Below, in pieces: positions 49,963 to 58,983 of a stretch of DNA of 64,000 bases. A model generated the notes under the pieces. It saw only the letters and a list, made by a program, of their open reading frames with translations. It was not told the origin of the DNA and did not search any database. This DNA is from Flavobacterium cauense R2A-7 (GTDB lineage: Bacteria > Bacteroidota > Bacteroidia > Flavobacteriales > Flavobacteriaceae). A program made the translations under genes and the position numbers. Position 1 is the first letter of the stretch. The number at the start of each line of letters is the position of its first letter. The DNA lies in contig NZ_AVBI01000024.1 in the NCBI RefSeq assembly GCF_000498475.1, forward strand, positions 112,791 to 176,790, written 5' to 3'.

Positions 49963-50599
49963 ATTACTGTCGCTTTTTACCGTTTTGGTATTGTTTTCCT
50001 GCGGAGAAAAAAAAGAAATCCTGTTGCCGAAAACTGATGTTACGGTTGTGAAAACAGTTTCCGATATTTCAAAAATCGATTTTTTCTTTAAAACCGAAAA
50101 TAAAGATACGTTGGCTGAAATCAATAAAAATGCAATAATTACCACTACCAATTGGGTTTTTAATATCGACAAACGTTTGCCGTTGAAAACCATTCTTCCC
50201 GATATTATAAAACTTCAGGAGAAAAAGATTAAAAAGAAAAGCGATGAAGATCTTCCGAAAGATAATTTCTATTCGTATGCCGACAGTATCGGAAAGAATT
50301 TAGCGTTTCTTCCGTTTACGCATGTGAAGTATGTTCTGAAAAATTATTCGGATACTAAATCGCCGGAAACACTGGTAATCCGGTTTGACAAAAACAACAA
50401 GATGATCTGTAACGCTGTTCCGATATCGGAAAAAGAATTGAATAACTATATCGTAACCAATTTTAAAGATAAAAAGCTGAAAGTCTGCTTTATTTTTGAT
50501 AAAAACCTTTCTTTTGGCGAATATATGTCGGATAAAATCCTCTTTACCAAATTATCGTTTCCTAATCTGATTTTTGACGGAACTGAATATGTGTTTTAG
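49955..50599 (+). CDS. Hypothetical lipoprotein cotranscribed with folP
   Basis: 214 residues with lipoprotein signal MNKLLSLFTVLVLFSCGEKK (lipobox LFSC). The mature part is Lys/Asp-rich with no motif I recognise (ISKIDFFFKTENKDTLAEIN; FDGTEYVF at the end). The ATG at 49955 overlaps the folP stop (ATGAATAA), so translation is coupled; the longer frame into folP is not used. Function is unknown. Confidence 0.75.
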   Translation: MNKLLSLFTVLVLFSCGEKKEILLPKTDVTVVKTVSDISKIDFFFKTENKDTLAEINKNAIITTTNWVFNIDKRLPLKTILPDIIKLQEKKIKKKSDEDLPKDNFYSYADSIGKNLAFLPFTHVKYVLKNYSDTKSPETLVIRFDKNNKMICNAVPISEKELNNYIVTNFKDKKLKVCFIFDKNLSFGEYMSDKILFTKLSFPNLIFDGTEYVF

Positions 50600-50624
50600 T
50601 TGTCAGTATAATAGTTGACAGTTT

Positions 50625-50666
50625 TCTGTAATCTGCCTTCTGCAATCTGCCGTCTGCAATCTGCCA
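50625..50666. repeat. three 14-base tandem repeats between convergent genes
   Basis: Three imperfect copies of TCTGCAATCTGCCN in a row at 50625-50638, 50639-50652 and 50653-50666, with a decaying fourth. It lies in the short gap before rlmH's stop codon. Such short tandem words are common in flavobacterial intergenic regions. Confidence 0.7.
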
Positions 50667-50671
50667 ACTGC

Positions 50672-51145
50672 TTACTGATGATGATACGGCTCGTTGCGTA
50701 AAATTGTAAATCCGCGATAAAGTTGTTCGATAAAAAACAATCGTACCATCTGATGGGAGAACGTCATCAGCGAAAGCGAAATTTTTCCCTGCGCTTTTTT
50801 GTACACTTCTTCGCTGAAACCATAAGGGCCGCCAATGACGAAGACCAAGGTTTTTACGCCGGAATTCATTTTTTTCTGCAATTCTTCGGAAAAACCTACA
50901 CTAGAGAACGTTTTACCATTTTCATCCAGTAAAATCAATTGGTCGGTAGCGGAAAGTTTTGCCAGAATCAGTTCGCCTTCTTTTTCTTTTTGTTGGGCTT
51001 CCGACAGGTTTTTTACGTTTTTGATATCCGGAATAATCTCCAATTCAAACTTAATGTAAAAAGACAGACGCTTAGTGTAATCGTCTATTAAAGTTTGCAG
51101 CGCTTTGTTGTCGGTTTTACCGATGGCGAGGAGTTTGATATTCAT
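50672..51145 (-). CDS. rlmH: 23S rRNA (pseudouridine1915-N3)-methyltransferase
   Basis: A 157-residue SPOUT methyltransferase that methylates pseudouridine 1915 in helix 69. MNIKLLAIGKT at the start, LLDENGKTFSS, the cofactor loop VFVIGGPYGF, and the C-terminal SHQMVRLFFIEQLYRGFTI and PYHH are diagnostic. Full length. Single gene with its own promoter. Confidence 0.96.
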   Translation of the reverse strand: MNIKLLAIGKTDNKALQTLIDDYTKRLSFYIKFELEIIPDIKNVKNLSEAQQKEKEGELILAKLSATDQLILLDENGKTFSSVGFSEELQKKMNSGVKTLVFVIGGPYGFSEEVYKKAQGKISLSLMTFSHQMVRLFFIEQLYRGFTILRNEPYHHQ

Positions 51146-51162
51146 GAGTTCGGATTAAAAAG

Positions 51163-51170
51163 CAAAGATA
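51163..51170 (-). promoter_or_regulatory. -7 promoter box for rlmH
   Basis: TATCTTTG on the minus strand, 17 bases before the ATG at 51145. Confidence 0.6.
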
Positions 51171-51312
51171 ACAGATTTTTAGATTATGGTTTGGAATCTT
51201 AAATGCAGCAGAATTTGTATTGTATTTATCATAAAATCAGTAAGATATGTTAAAGTTTTAGTTTTGTTTTCAAAACCATTCGCATGCAAAACCTCAAATA
51301 ATCAAAAAAATG

Positions 51313-51320
51313 TATCTTTG
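51313..51320 (+). promoter_or_regulatory. -7 promoter box for the class V aminotransferase-fold gene
   Basis: TATCTTTG, 18 bases before the ATG at 51339; it lies inside the longer reading frame and so decides the start. Confidence 0.6.
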
Positions 51321-51338
51321 ACCGCAAATGCTTTTGAA

Positions 51339-52826
51339 ATGATTACAACACAAACAACACAGCTGGAGCAGTATTTTCAGCAATTCAGAAAAAACATCAT
51401 CGGAATTGATCAGGAATTTGATTCGCCTTTCGGAAGAAAGAAAATCATTTACACGGATTGGACCGCTTCAGGCCGTTTATACCGTCCCATCGAAGAAAAA
51501 CTGATGAATGAATTCGGACCGTTTGTGGCCAATACCCATACCGAAACTACGATTTCCGGAACGGCAATGACGATGGCCTATCATGAAGCGCGTCACATTA
51601 TCAAACACCATGTAAACAGTAATGAAAACGATGTTTTGATTGTTGACGGAACAGGAATGACAGGTGTAATCAATAAATTTCAACGTATTTTAGGACTGAA
51701 AGTGCCTGAAAATCTTCAGAAATACACGCAGATTCCTGAAGAAAAAAAGCCGGTGGTTTTCATTTCGCACATGGAGCATCATTCGAATCAAACCTCATGG
51801 TTGGAAACGATTGCAAAGGTAGAAGTGATTCCGGCCTGTGAAAAAGGTTTAATTTGTCTGAACAGTTTCAAAGCTTTATTGGAAAAATACAAAGATTGTA
51901 CCTTAAAAATAGCCTCAATAACCGCTTGTTCGAATGTAACGGGAATCAGAACGCCTTATCATGAAGTAGCCAAGCTGATTCACCAATATAATGGTGTATG
52001 TTTTGTTGATTTTGCTTGTTCGGGTCCGTATGTAAAAATCGACATGCATCCGGCAGACAATCCGGAAGGGTATCTGGATGCTATTTTCCTCTCACCACAC
52101 AAATTTCTTGGCGGTCCCGGTACTTCGGGAGTTTTGGTTTTCAATAAAAAATTATATAAAAATATGGTGCCCGATCATCCGGGAGGAGGAACGGTAAGCT
52201 GGACCAACCCTTGGGGAGAGCACAAATATCTGGACAATATTGAAGAGCGTGAAGATGGCGGAACACCGGGGTTTCTTCAGGTAATTAAAACCGCTTTGGC
52301 CATTCAGTTGAAAGAGCAAATGGGCATCGACAATATTCTGAAACGCGAACACGAAATTGTAGAGTATGTTTTTGAACGTTTAGGGAATGTTCCTAATATC
52401 AATATTTTAGCGGGACAGCATCAGGACAGGTTGGGAGTGATTTCGTTTTATATCAACGATTTACATTTTAACCTTGGTGTGAAAATCTTAAACGACCGAT
52501 TCGGAATCCAAACCCGTGGCGGATGCAGTTGTGCCGGAACGTATGGTCATTATCTGTTGCATGTGGATCAGGAAACATCACATTATCTAACTGATAAAAT
52601 CACTTCCGGTGATTTGATTGAAAAACCGGGATGGATCAGAATGTCGATTCACCCTACAACTACTTCGGCGGAAATCGAATACGTTTGCGACAGTATTAAA
52701 GCTTTGGCTGAAAATCACACGGATTGGGCAAAAGACTACGAATACAATAAAAATTCCAATGAGTTTGTACACAAGAACGCATTACATCAGGAAAAAGCGA
52801 TGGTAGCCAATTGGTTTAAATTATAA
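51339..52826 (+). CDS. Class V aminotransferase-fold PLP enzyme
   Basis: 495 residues, related to cysteine desulfurases. YTDWTASGRLYRPIEEKL opens the fold, VDGTGMTGVINKF and ISHMEHHSNQTSWL follow, CFVDFACSGPYVKID precedes the PLP lysine K255 in LSPHKFLGGPG, and RGGCSCAGTYGHYLL holds two cysteines in the position of the desulfurase sulfur acceptor. It is longer than SufS (about 405). The reaction is not established; a lyase or desulfurase acting on a sulfur or selenium amino acid is possible. The frame extends 51 codons upstream of the ATG at 51339, but that part lies before the promoter. Confidence 0.85.
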   Translation: MITTQTTQLEQYFQQFRKNIIGIDQEFDSPFGRKKIIYTDWTASGRLYRPIEEKLMNEFGPFVANTHTETTISGTAMTMAYHEARHIIKHHVNSNENDVLIVDGTGMTGVINKFQRILGLKVPENLQKYTQIPEEKKPVVFISHMEHHSNQTSWLETIAKVEVIPACEKGLICLNSFKALLEKYKDCTLKIASITACSNVTGIRTPYHEVAKLIHQYNGVCFVDFACSGPYVKIDMHPADNPEGYLDAIFLSPHKFLGGPGTSGVLVFNKKLYKNMVPDHPGGGTVSWTNPWGEHKYLDNIEEREDGGTPGFLQVIKTALAIQLKEQMGIDNILKREHEIVEYVFERLGNVPNINILAGQHQDRLGVISFYINDLHFNLGVKILNDRFGIQTRGGCSCAGTYGHYLLHVDQETSHYLTDKITSGDLIEKPGWIRMSIHPTTTSAEIEYVCDSIKALAENHTDWAKDYEYNKNSNEFVHKNALHQEKAMVANWFKL

Positions 52827-52827
52827 T

Positions 52828-52861
52828 AAAAAAAGCTCAGTAAATTTTCTGAGCTTTTTTT
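52828..52861. terminator. terminator after the class V aminotransferase-fold gene
   Basis: Perfect 13-bp stem (52828-52840 with 52849-52861), 8-base loop; shared with the convergent acyltransferase gene. Confidence 0.88.
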
Positions 52862-53739
52862 TATTCTTTATCACGACGAAATTTCCACCGTTTGTGTGTC
52901 CAAAAATAATATTCCGGTGCAGCATAAATTTGTTTCTCCACTTCTTTCAGAAAATCTCTGGAAATATCATAGTTTGGAATGTTGGTTACATTTTCCCCCA
53001 AAGGTATAAAAGTGGCTTGATAATGACCGCGTTTTAATTTTTCAACTTTAAGATACAAAACATTCATGTCGGTTTTTTTTGCCAGCATTTCCCCGCCAGT
53101 GTGAACGGGTACTTCATGCCCCATAAAATTTTGCCAATAATGTGTTTTATAAGGAACTGGTGTCTGATCGCTTACAAAGCCGTAAATGCCCATAATCCCT
53201 TTTTCCTGATTTTCATTCACAGTTTTGATAGTAGTTTTAGTATCAATTAACGTAGCATCGAATTTGGAACGGATATCTCTTACCAATTTGTCAAAATAAG
53301 GGTTTCGGATGCGTTTATAAATTCCAAATCCTTTAAAATTAATGTATTTTCCCAGAATAATCATCCATTCCCAACTTGCATAATGTGCACACATCAGGAC
53401 AATGCTTTTATTTTTCTTTTCGAGTTCAAGAACCAGTTTTACATTGGTAAAGATGAACCGCTTTTTCATTTCTTTTTCCGAAATGTTCAGCGTTTTAATC
53501 ATTTCCAGAAACATGTCGCACATGTGCTTGTAGAATTTTATTTCAATTGCCAGTCGTTCATTTTCAGACAGATGTGGTAACGTTAATTTAATATTGGAAC
53601 GCACCACTTTTTTTCTGTAACCTATTATATAATACACCAGGACATAGATACAGTCTGAAACGAAATATAATAACCGAAAGGGAAGCATTGAAATACACCA
53701 TAAAAGAGGGTATACTAATAAAAATACGAGTAACTGCAT
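52861..53739 (-). CDS. LpxL/HtrB-type lysophospholipid/lipid A acyltransferase
   Basis: A 292-residue inner-membrane acyltransferase. N-terminal membrane helix, then the catalytic H119-x4-E124 in CAHYASWEW, SDQTP, an HTGGEML region and a C-terminal PEYYFWTHKRWKFR typical of LpxL/LpxM enzymes that add secondary acyl chains to lipid A. ATG at 53739 is used; one codon upstream is a TTG. Confidence 0.9.
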   Translation of the reverse strand: MQLLVFLLVYPLLWCISMLPFRLLYFVSDCIYVLVYYIIGYRKKVVRSNIKLTLPHLSENERLAIEIKFYKHMCDMFLEMIKTLNISEKEMKKRFIFTNVKLVLELEKKNKSIVLMCAHYASWEWMIILGKYINFKGFGIYKRIRNPYFDKLVRDIRSKFDATLIDTKTTIKTVNENQEKGIMGIYGFVSDQTPVPYKTHYWQNFMGHEVPVHTGGEMLAKKTDMNVLYLKVEKLKRGHYQATFIPLGENVTNIPNYDISRDFLKEVEKQIYAAPEYYFWTHKRWKFRRDKE

Positions 53740-53754
53740 CAATTTAAGTTTTTA

Positions 53755-53762
53755 CAAATATA
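53755..53762 (-). promoter_or_regulatory. -7 promoter box for the acyltransferase gene
   Basis: TATATTTG on the minus strand, 15 bases before the ATG at 53739. Confidence 0.58.
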
Positions 53763-53845
53763 CTTTTTAAACTGATTATTCTTCGATTAAATTAACATTC
53801 CATAAAGAAACATTGGTTAATTTTACAATAAGAAAATTCAAATGT

Positions 53846-54487
53846 ATGAGCCTGGTTTTATTATTTATTATTGCGATTACCGTTATTACAAGTTTTAAAG
53901 GTTTTGGCGACGAATCGTTTTTCAGAAAGTACGAATTTCATATAGGTAGTATTCGGGCCGGAGAACATATTAGGATGATTACATCGGCATTTTTACACGC
54001 GGATATCGGACATTTGTTTTTCAATATGCTTACCTTGTATTTCTTTGCACCGGTGGTAATTGGTTATTTCGACTCGCTTTCTTTTCTTATAATCTATGCA
54101 GGAAGCTTGATAGCCGGCAGTTTGTTTACGCTCTATTTTCATAAAAATGATTATCATTATCGTGCCATTGGCGCTTCTGGAGCTGTAACCGGAGTTCTGT
54201 ATGCTGCTATTTTGCTGCAGCCGAATATGAGTTTGTACCTGTTTTTTATTCCGATTCCTATTCCGGCTTATCTTTTTGGTATCGGTTATTTGTTGTATTC
54301 GATTTACGGAATAAAGGCTAAAAATGATAATATCGGCCACACGGCCCATTTTGGCGGAGCTATTGGCGGATATGTTATTACTATTGCGAAAGCTCCTAAT
54401 ATGGTTACAGACAATACGTTAATGGTGGTTTTGTTGCTAATTCCAATTATAATCCTATTTGTTTTATCCAAAATGGGTAAGTTGTAA
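53846..54487 (+). CDS. Rhomboid family intramembrane serine protease
   Basis: A 213-residue membrane protease with six helices. Catalytic S111 in AIGASGAVTG and H168 in HTAHFGGAIGG; the HADIGHLFFNM motif in the first loop/TM2 is the usual rhomboid HxxxN-type region. It cleaves membrane-spanning substrates; targets are unknown. The ATG at 53846 is used; the frame extends to a TTG at 53813. Confidence 0.9.
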   Translation: MSLVLLFIIAITVITSFKGFGDESFFRKYEFHIGSIRAGEHIRMITSAFLHADIGHLFFNMLTLYFFAPVVIGYFDSLSFLIIYAGSLIAGSLFTLYFHKNDYHYRAIGASGAVTGVLYAAILLQPNMSLYLFFIPIPIPAYLFGIGYLLYSIYGIKAKNDNIGHTAHFGGAIGGYVITIAKAPNMVTDNTLMVVLLLIPIIILFVLSKMGKL

Positions 54488-54537
54488 GGATTTTGGCATT
54501 GCTTTTGATTTGTAATGGAAAACTTAATATATACGAT

Positions 54538-55227
54538 ATGAAAAAGATTCTTTTAATTGCAGTAACCTTATTTATCACAACATTGTCAAACGCACAAGAA
54601 ATGAAAACCGTACCACAAATTGTAGTTTCCGGTGAAGGAAAAATAAAAGTAACTCCGGATCAGGCGGTTATTACCGTTGGCGTTGAGAATACCGGTAGTG
54701 AAGCCGCCGATGTGAAAAAGAAAAATGATGAAGCGATTGATGCCATCATCAAATACATCAAAAAAATGAAACTTTCTGCCTCGGATTATCAGACACAGCG
54801 CGTTTCATTGTACAAATCATACGATTATCAAAAGAAGAAAAACACTTTTACCGCTTCTCAAAATATTGTAATCCAACTTAAGGATCTTACAAAATATGAC
54901 GAGTTGATGATGGGATTGGTAGATTCGGGAGCAAACGTGATTCAGGGTGTTGATTTTAAATCGTCTAAAGTAGCGCAATACGAATCGGAAGCAAGGATTA
55001 AAGCAGTTCAGAATGCTAAAGCAAAAGCAGCGGATTATGCATTGGCGTTAAATCAAAAAGTGGGGAAAGCGTTGTTGGTTTCCGATAATTCAATGACTAA
55101 TTACCCAAGACCAATGTATGCCGCGATGAAAATGGAATCGGATGCCGGTGGATTGTCCAGAGAAACTTTAGCGATTGGTGAAATTGAAGTTGTAGCGAAT
55201 GTTACCATTAACTTTGCAATTGAGTAA
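54538..55227 (+). CDS. SIMPL domain-containing secreted protein
   Basis: 229 residues: signal peptide MKKILLIAVTLFITTLSNAQ, then a SIMPL (DUF541) domain with VVSGEGKIKVTPDQAVITVGVEN, SYDYQKKKNTFTASQNIVIQL and a C-terminal EIEVVANVTINFAIE. Periplasmic or outer-membrane-associated; function is not established. ATG at 54538 gives a clean signal peptide, so the upstream TTG extension is not used. Confidence 0.87.
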   Translation: MKKILLIAVTLFITTLSNAQEMKTVPQIVVSGEGKIKVTPDQAVITVGVENTGSEAADVKKKNDEAIDAIIKYIKKMKLSASDYQTQRVSLYKSYDYQKKKNTFTASQNIVIQLKDLTKYDELMMGLVDSGANVIQGVDFKSSKVAQYESEARIKAVQNAKAKAADYALALNQKVGKALLVSDNSMTNYPRPMYAAMKMESDAGGLSRETLAIGEIEVVANVTINFAIE

Positions 55228-55246
55228 TAAATTTATTTAGATTCTT

Positions 55247-55277
55247 TTGTTTGACACTCAGAATCGAATTACATTTG
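55247..55277 (+). promoter_or_regulatory. purC promoter
   Basis: TTG at 55247-55249, 20-base spacer, TACATTTG at 55270-55277, 26 bases before the purC ATG. One of the few in this window with both boxes at standard spacing. Confidence 0.65.
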
Positions 55278-55303
55278 CACCACTCAACAACAACACAACA
55301 ATA

Positions 55304-56251
55304 ATGAACACAATTACAACGACCAATTTTAATTTTCCGGGTCAGAAATCCGTATATCACGGTAAAGTAAGAGAAGTATATAATATCAACGATGAACTTT
55401 TGGTAATGGTAGCTACCGACAGATTATCTGCTTTTGATGTGGTAATGCCAAAAGGAATTCCATACAAAGGTCAGATTCTGAATCAAATTGCCACTAGATT
55501 CATGCAATTAACGGAAGATATCGTTCCGAACTGGTTGATTGCTACTCCGGATCCTAACGTTGCGGTTGGACATTTGTGTCAGCCTTTCAAAGTAGAAATG
55601 GTCATTCGTGGGTATTTATCAGGTCATGCGGCTCGTGAATATGCTTTGGGAAAAAGAACCTTGTGCGGTGTAACCATGCCGGAAGGTTTGAAAGAAAACG
55701 ATAAATTTCCGATGCCCATCATAACGCCTTCGACAAAAGCGGATAATGGTGAGCATGATGAGGACATTTCCCGTGAAGACATTTTGGCAAAAGGCATTGT
55801 TTCCGAAGAAGATTATATCGTTTTAGAAAATTATACAAGAGCGTTATTCCAAAGAGGAACCGAAATTGCTGCTTCCCGTGGACTGATTTTAGTGGATACG
55901 AAATACGAATTCGGAAAAACCAAAGACGGAAAAATCGTTTTGATTGACGAAATTCATACGCCGGATTCTTCCCGTTATTTCTATGCAGAAGGCTATCAGG
56001 AAAGACAAGACAAAGGAGAAGATCAAAAACAATTGTCGAAAGAATTTGTTCGACGTTGGTTAATCGAAAACGGTTTCCAAGGAAAAGAAGAGCAACAAAT
56101 TCCTAATATGACCGATGAATACATTGAAACCGTTTCAGAACGTTATATAGAATTGTTTGAAAATATTTTGGGCGAGAAGTTTGTAAAGGCTGACATTTCC
56201 AATATTAACGAACGTATTGAAAAAAATGTATTGGCTTTTCTGAATAAATAA
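55304..56251 (+). CDS. purC: Phosphoribosylaminoimidazole-succinocarboxamide synthase
   Basis: A 315-residue ATP-dependent ligase joining aspartate to CAIR in purine synthesis. [27 protein letters not shown] at the N-terminus, [33 protein letters not shown] and the metal-site [13 protein letters not shown] are all conserved. Length matches the longer (about 300-residue) bacterial/eukaryotic form rather than the 240-residue E. coli form. The start is at 55304, downstream of the promoter, not at 55247. Confidence 0.95.
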   Translation: MNTITTTNFNFPGQKSVYHGKVREVYNINDELLVMVATDRLSAFDVVMPKGIPYKGQILNQIATRFMQLTEDIVPNWLIATPDPNVAVGHLCQPFKVEMVIRGYLSGHAAREYALGKRTLCGVTMPEGLKENDKFPMPIITPSTKADNGEHDEDISREDILAKGIVSEEDYIVLENYTRALFQRGTEIAASRGLILVDTKYEFGKTKDGKIVLIDEIHTPDSSRYFYAEGYQERQDKGEDQKQLSKEFVRRWLIENGFQGKEEQQIPNMTDEYIETVSERYIELFENILGEKFVKADISNINERIEKNVLAFLNK

Positions 56252-56276
56252 GATAACCCAATAGTAAAAATATACT

Positions 56277-56300
56277 AACCACGCTCAGCGTGGTTTTTTT
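56277..56300 (+). terminator. purC terminator
   Basis: AACCACG / CGTGGTT stem around CTCAG (56277-56295) followed by a T run. Confidence 0.87.
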
Positions 56301-56475
56301 GTTCTTTGTGGTGAGTAAAACATCTGTTAACGGTCGAAAAAATCGTTTATCGGTATTGAATTGTTAAAAGTATGTTATAATGCATAAAACCGAGTAACGA
56401 AATTAATTTGAAAGCGTCTATTCAATAAATCAATCATCACCCGAGGCATTTGATATTAAGAAAAATTAATTAATC

Positions 56476-56527
56476 GGAGCGCAGCGGAAAAAATCAAATC
56501 ATCAATCATCATGAAAAAATCAATCAT
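56476..56527 (+). repeat. duplicated leader, copy 1
   Basis: GGAGCGCAGCGGAAAAAATC, followed by ATCATC-type repeats and the ATG, resembles 57032-57077 before the ankyrin gene; the similarity runs into the first codons of both genes. The rest of the 56301-56475 gap is AT-rich; TTAATTTG near 56403 is a weak promoter candidate. Confidence 0.65.
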
Positions 56528-56975
56528 TTATTTAGGAATCGCTGTGATACTGTTTAGCAATGTTATTTCAGCCTTAAATTGTCAGCAATCATTCAACAAT
56601 GAAAACCTTAGTCTGACTCAAAACATTCAATCAATTGAAAATACCGATGCCACAATAGGTAAAAACAGTACTGGTGGGGGTGGAGATACTTCAAGTGTTA
56701 TTTCGGACGAGATAGTTGTAAATCCGTATCAAAAAACCATGGAGGAAATCATTGCGGAAAACAATCAGATTATTGAAAGTGATCTACCAAATGAAGTTAC
56801 AGAAACCACTTCTGAAGAAGACGAGCAAATTAGATTAAGTATCATTTCTGTACAAGGTCCGGTTTACACGGAAAAAACTACAGAGGAAATCATTATGGAA
56901 GACCGTCAGATTATTGAAAGCCCGGTATTTAATGAGATTCCCTTATACGCGATAAAAAAATCAAGTAAATCATAA
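56511..56975 (+). CDS. Hypothetical secreted acidic protein with internal repeat
   Basis: 154 residues. Signal peptide MKKSIIYLGIAVILFSNVISA; mature part is acidic, Ser/Thr/Asn-rich and probably disordered, with GGGGD and two copies of a motif: KTMEEIIAENNQIIESDLPNE and about 45 residues later KTTEEIIMEDRQIIESPVFNE. No family is recognised. It shares its leader with the downstream ankyrin gene, indicating an old duplication of the 5' region or common control. Confidence 0.7.
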   Translation: MKKSIIYLGIAVILFSNVISALNCQQSFNNENLSLTQNIQSIENTDATIGKNSTGGGGDTSSVISDEIVVNPYQKTMEEIIAENNQIIESDLPNEVTETTSEEDEQIRLSIISVQGPVYTEKTTEEIIMEDRQIIESPVFNEIPLYAIKKSSKS

Positions 56976-57031
56976 TTTATAATCAAGTTCAATTTTAATC
57001 ATTAATCAACCCGTTGCGCAATCAAAAAAAT

Positions 57032-57077
57032 GGAGCGTCGCGGAAAAAATCAATCATCATCATGAAAAAAACAATCA
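57032..57077 (+). repeat. duplicated leader, copy 2
   Basis: GGAGCGTCGCGGAAAAAATC, then ATCATC repeats and ATG, about 90% identical by eye over the shared part to 56476-56527. Confidence 0.65.
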
Positions 57078-57448
57078 GTTTATTAGGTTTAGCTTTATTA
57101 GCAGCTACAAATGTTGCTTTAGCTTCGAATGTTGAAACGTCAACTTCAAAAAATGTTGCCATTGCAAAATTTGATGTAACACCTCTTTTTGTTGCCATCA
57201 GTAAAGGAGATCTTGCCACAGTGAAGAAATTTGTTGAATACGGTATGGATGTTAACGAATCAAAAAACGGAATGACACCATTAATGTATGCCGCACGTTA
57301 CAACAATGCTGAAATAGCAAAATTTTTAATTGAAAAAGGCGCCGACATTTCAGCAAAAGACAACAACGGTTTCACGGCATTGAAACTTGCAGAGGGCGGA
57401 AAAGCAACCCAAGTTGCAGAAGTTATTAAAGCGGCTTCCAAAAAATAA
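57062..57448 (+). CDS. Secreted ankyrin repeat protein
   Basis: 128 residues. Signal peptide MKKTISLLGLALLAATNVALA, then about three ankyrin repeats: VTPLFVAISKGDLATVKKFVE, GMTPLMYAARYNNAEIAKFL and GFTALKLAEGGKATQVAEVI. A binding role in the periplasm or outside is likely; the partner is unknown. The start is at the ATG after the duplicated leader, not at 57014. Confidence 0.85.
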   Translation: MKKTISLLGLALLAATNVALASNVETSTSKNVAIAKFDVTPLFVAISKGDLATVKKFVEYGMDVNESKNGMTPLMYAARYNNAEIAKFLIEKGADISAKDNNGFTALKLAEGGKATQVAEVIKAASKK

Positions 57449-57467
57449 GTTTAGGTGGGTTAGTTAT

Positions 57468-57498
57468 AAAAAAGCCGGGCAAAATGCTCGGCTTTTTT
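57468..57498. terminator. terminator after the ankyrin gene
   Basis: A 14-bp stem with one GU pair (57468-57481 with 57485-57498), T-rich exit. Confidence 0.88.
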
Positions 57499-57537
57499 GT
57501 TTAAAATTAAGTAGATTAGTTGTGGTATTTAGTTGTT

Positions 57538-58875
57538 CTAGTTTATCAGGATGATATCGAAATAAAATTGTCCCATCCAGCAAGTCGCTGAAGTATCACC
57601 AAGAGCATCTGTACGAACAATATTGGTGGTAATTGAAGTTTGTGATTTATTGGAATAATTGATGTTAAAAGTGTCGGGATAAGAACTGTTATTGTAAGGT
57701 GCAAATATCAAACCGGATGGCGCAAAAGGTAATTGAGGTGAAAAATCATAGCGGATCTGTAATTTTTCGGGTTTTGCCGGTGCTAATAAAACAGTACTTC
57801 CACTTATTGATGCTGTAGAACCTGCAGTTGTAACTCTTTGCAAAACGGTCCAGGTAACAGTAGTGCTTACACCTTTTACAGTTGTGGTGAAAGAGCCGGT
57901 TGTTCCTACCGGACTGGAACTACAAACCGGAATTGTCATATCCTGTACAACAACCAAATCCGGAATGGAAACATTACTTGCCGTAAGTTGTTGCCAAGTT
58001 GCATTTCCGTTAGCATCTGAAACCAATGCTTTTCCTAATCCCTGATTTCCGTCTACAATTCGTATGGCTGCCGGAGCTGCTGTAACAATTGTTATATCAT
58101 CGATATAAGCAGCATCCGAACCCGAACTGGCAGAACTGTCTTTACTGTATTCCCATTTCAAAGTTCTTGAACCGGCAGCTAGTAAATAGGTTTGTTGTGT
58201 CCATCCGATTGTTCCGGACCATTGGTTTTGCATTACACCGTCAATATAAAATTTCAGGTAATCATACCCGTTTTCACTACTCACATTATAATAAAAACTC
58301 AATGTGGCACCTCCCGCAGGAACTACAACGGTATGCGACATCTGTGTAGTCTGGCTGTCCGCAATGGTTCCTGATTTTGCCGCATAGGTTCCGGCATTTT
58401 TAACGGTACTTTGTGTTGCCCAGTTTGCACTTCCGCCTGTTGAAAGTGGCACAATAGCATTGGTTTCGAAATTTTGATTTAACAAACTTCCGGGGGCGCC
58501 GATATTTTCAATATGCAGTTTATTGGTTGGGGTAGTAGTTCCCACGCCAACATTGGCTGTATTGTTGTTGTAAATATCATTGCCGACTTTAGTCCAATAG
58601 TTGGTTCCTCCGGCAAAAGGTGTCCATTTGGTTCCGTCCCAGTAGTAGTAACCCACGCCGGTAGTCGCATTGGTATTGTAAACCATCAGACTCGTAGCAG
58701 GAGTGGTAACTGGGGCAGCAGCGTTTAGGTTTGGTATAGAGATTCGGGGGATCAATAGACCTTTATCTGTAGCGGTTACATCAAGGATTGAACTGGAATT
58801 TGGAGTTGTGGTTCCGATTCCTACTTGAGCTGAAACAGAAAAAGGAAAAAGCAATAATAGTAATAACTTTTTCAT
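57538..58875 (-). CDS. Secreted repetitive surface-type protein
   Basis: 445 residues. Signal peptide MKKLLLLLLFPFSVSAQ is followed directly by VGIGTTTPNSSSILDVTA, KGLLIPRISIPNL, MVYNTNATTGVGYYYWDG and VGVGTTTPTNKLHIEN. This pattern is common to exported Bacteroidota proteins with tail-fibre-like N-termini. The middle (about 150-265) looks like a beta-sandwich carbohydrate- or cell-surface-binding module (LSFYYNVSSENGYDYLKFYI). There is no T9SS tail. Likely surface exposed; function is unknown. Confidence 0.8.
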   Translation of the reverse strand: MKKLLLLLLFPFSVSAQVGIGTTTPNSSSILDVTATDKGLLIPRISIPNLNAAAPVTTPATSLMVYNTNATTGVGYYYWDGTKWTPFAGGTNYWTKVGNDIYNNNTANVGVGTTTPTNKLHIENIGAPGSLLNQNFETNAIVPLSTGGSANWATQSTVKNAGTYAAKSGTIADSQTTQMSHTVVVPAGGATLSFYYNVSSENGYDYLKFYIDGVMQNQWSGTIGWTQQTYLLAAGSRTLKWEYSKDSSASSGSDAAYIDDITIVTAAPAAIRIVDGNQGLGKALVSDANGNATWQQLTASNVSIPDLVVVQDMTIPVCSSSPVGTTGSFTTTVKGVSTTVTWTVLQRVTTAGSTASISGSTVLLAPAKPEKLQIRYDFSPQLPFAPSGLIFAPYNNSSYPDTFNINYSNKSQTSITTNIVRTDALGDTSATCWMGQFYFDIILIN

Positions 58876-58983
58876 AACGCTTTGTTGTAGTTAGATTAAC
58901 GCAACAAAAATTAGAAAAACAAAATTGGGTTGAAAATTTTAGGGATAGACTAATGTTTTTTTGGGATAAACAATGAAAAAAAA

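Noticed and set aside
50625..50666. Possible CRISPR array
   Set aside because: The 14-base units are directly adjacent with no spacers, and there are no cas genes.
51186..51338. A 51-residue N-terminal extension of the class V aminotransferase-fold protein
   Set aside because: It precedes an exact -7 box at 51313-51320 and does not look like conserved protein.
57538..58875. Phage tail fibre or prophage remnant
   Set aside because: A signal peptide starts the protein and no other phage genes are near; this N-terminal pattern is common in exported Bacteroidota proteins.
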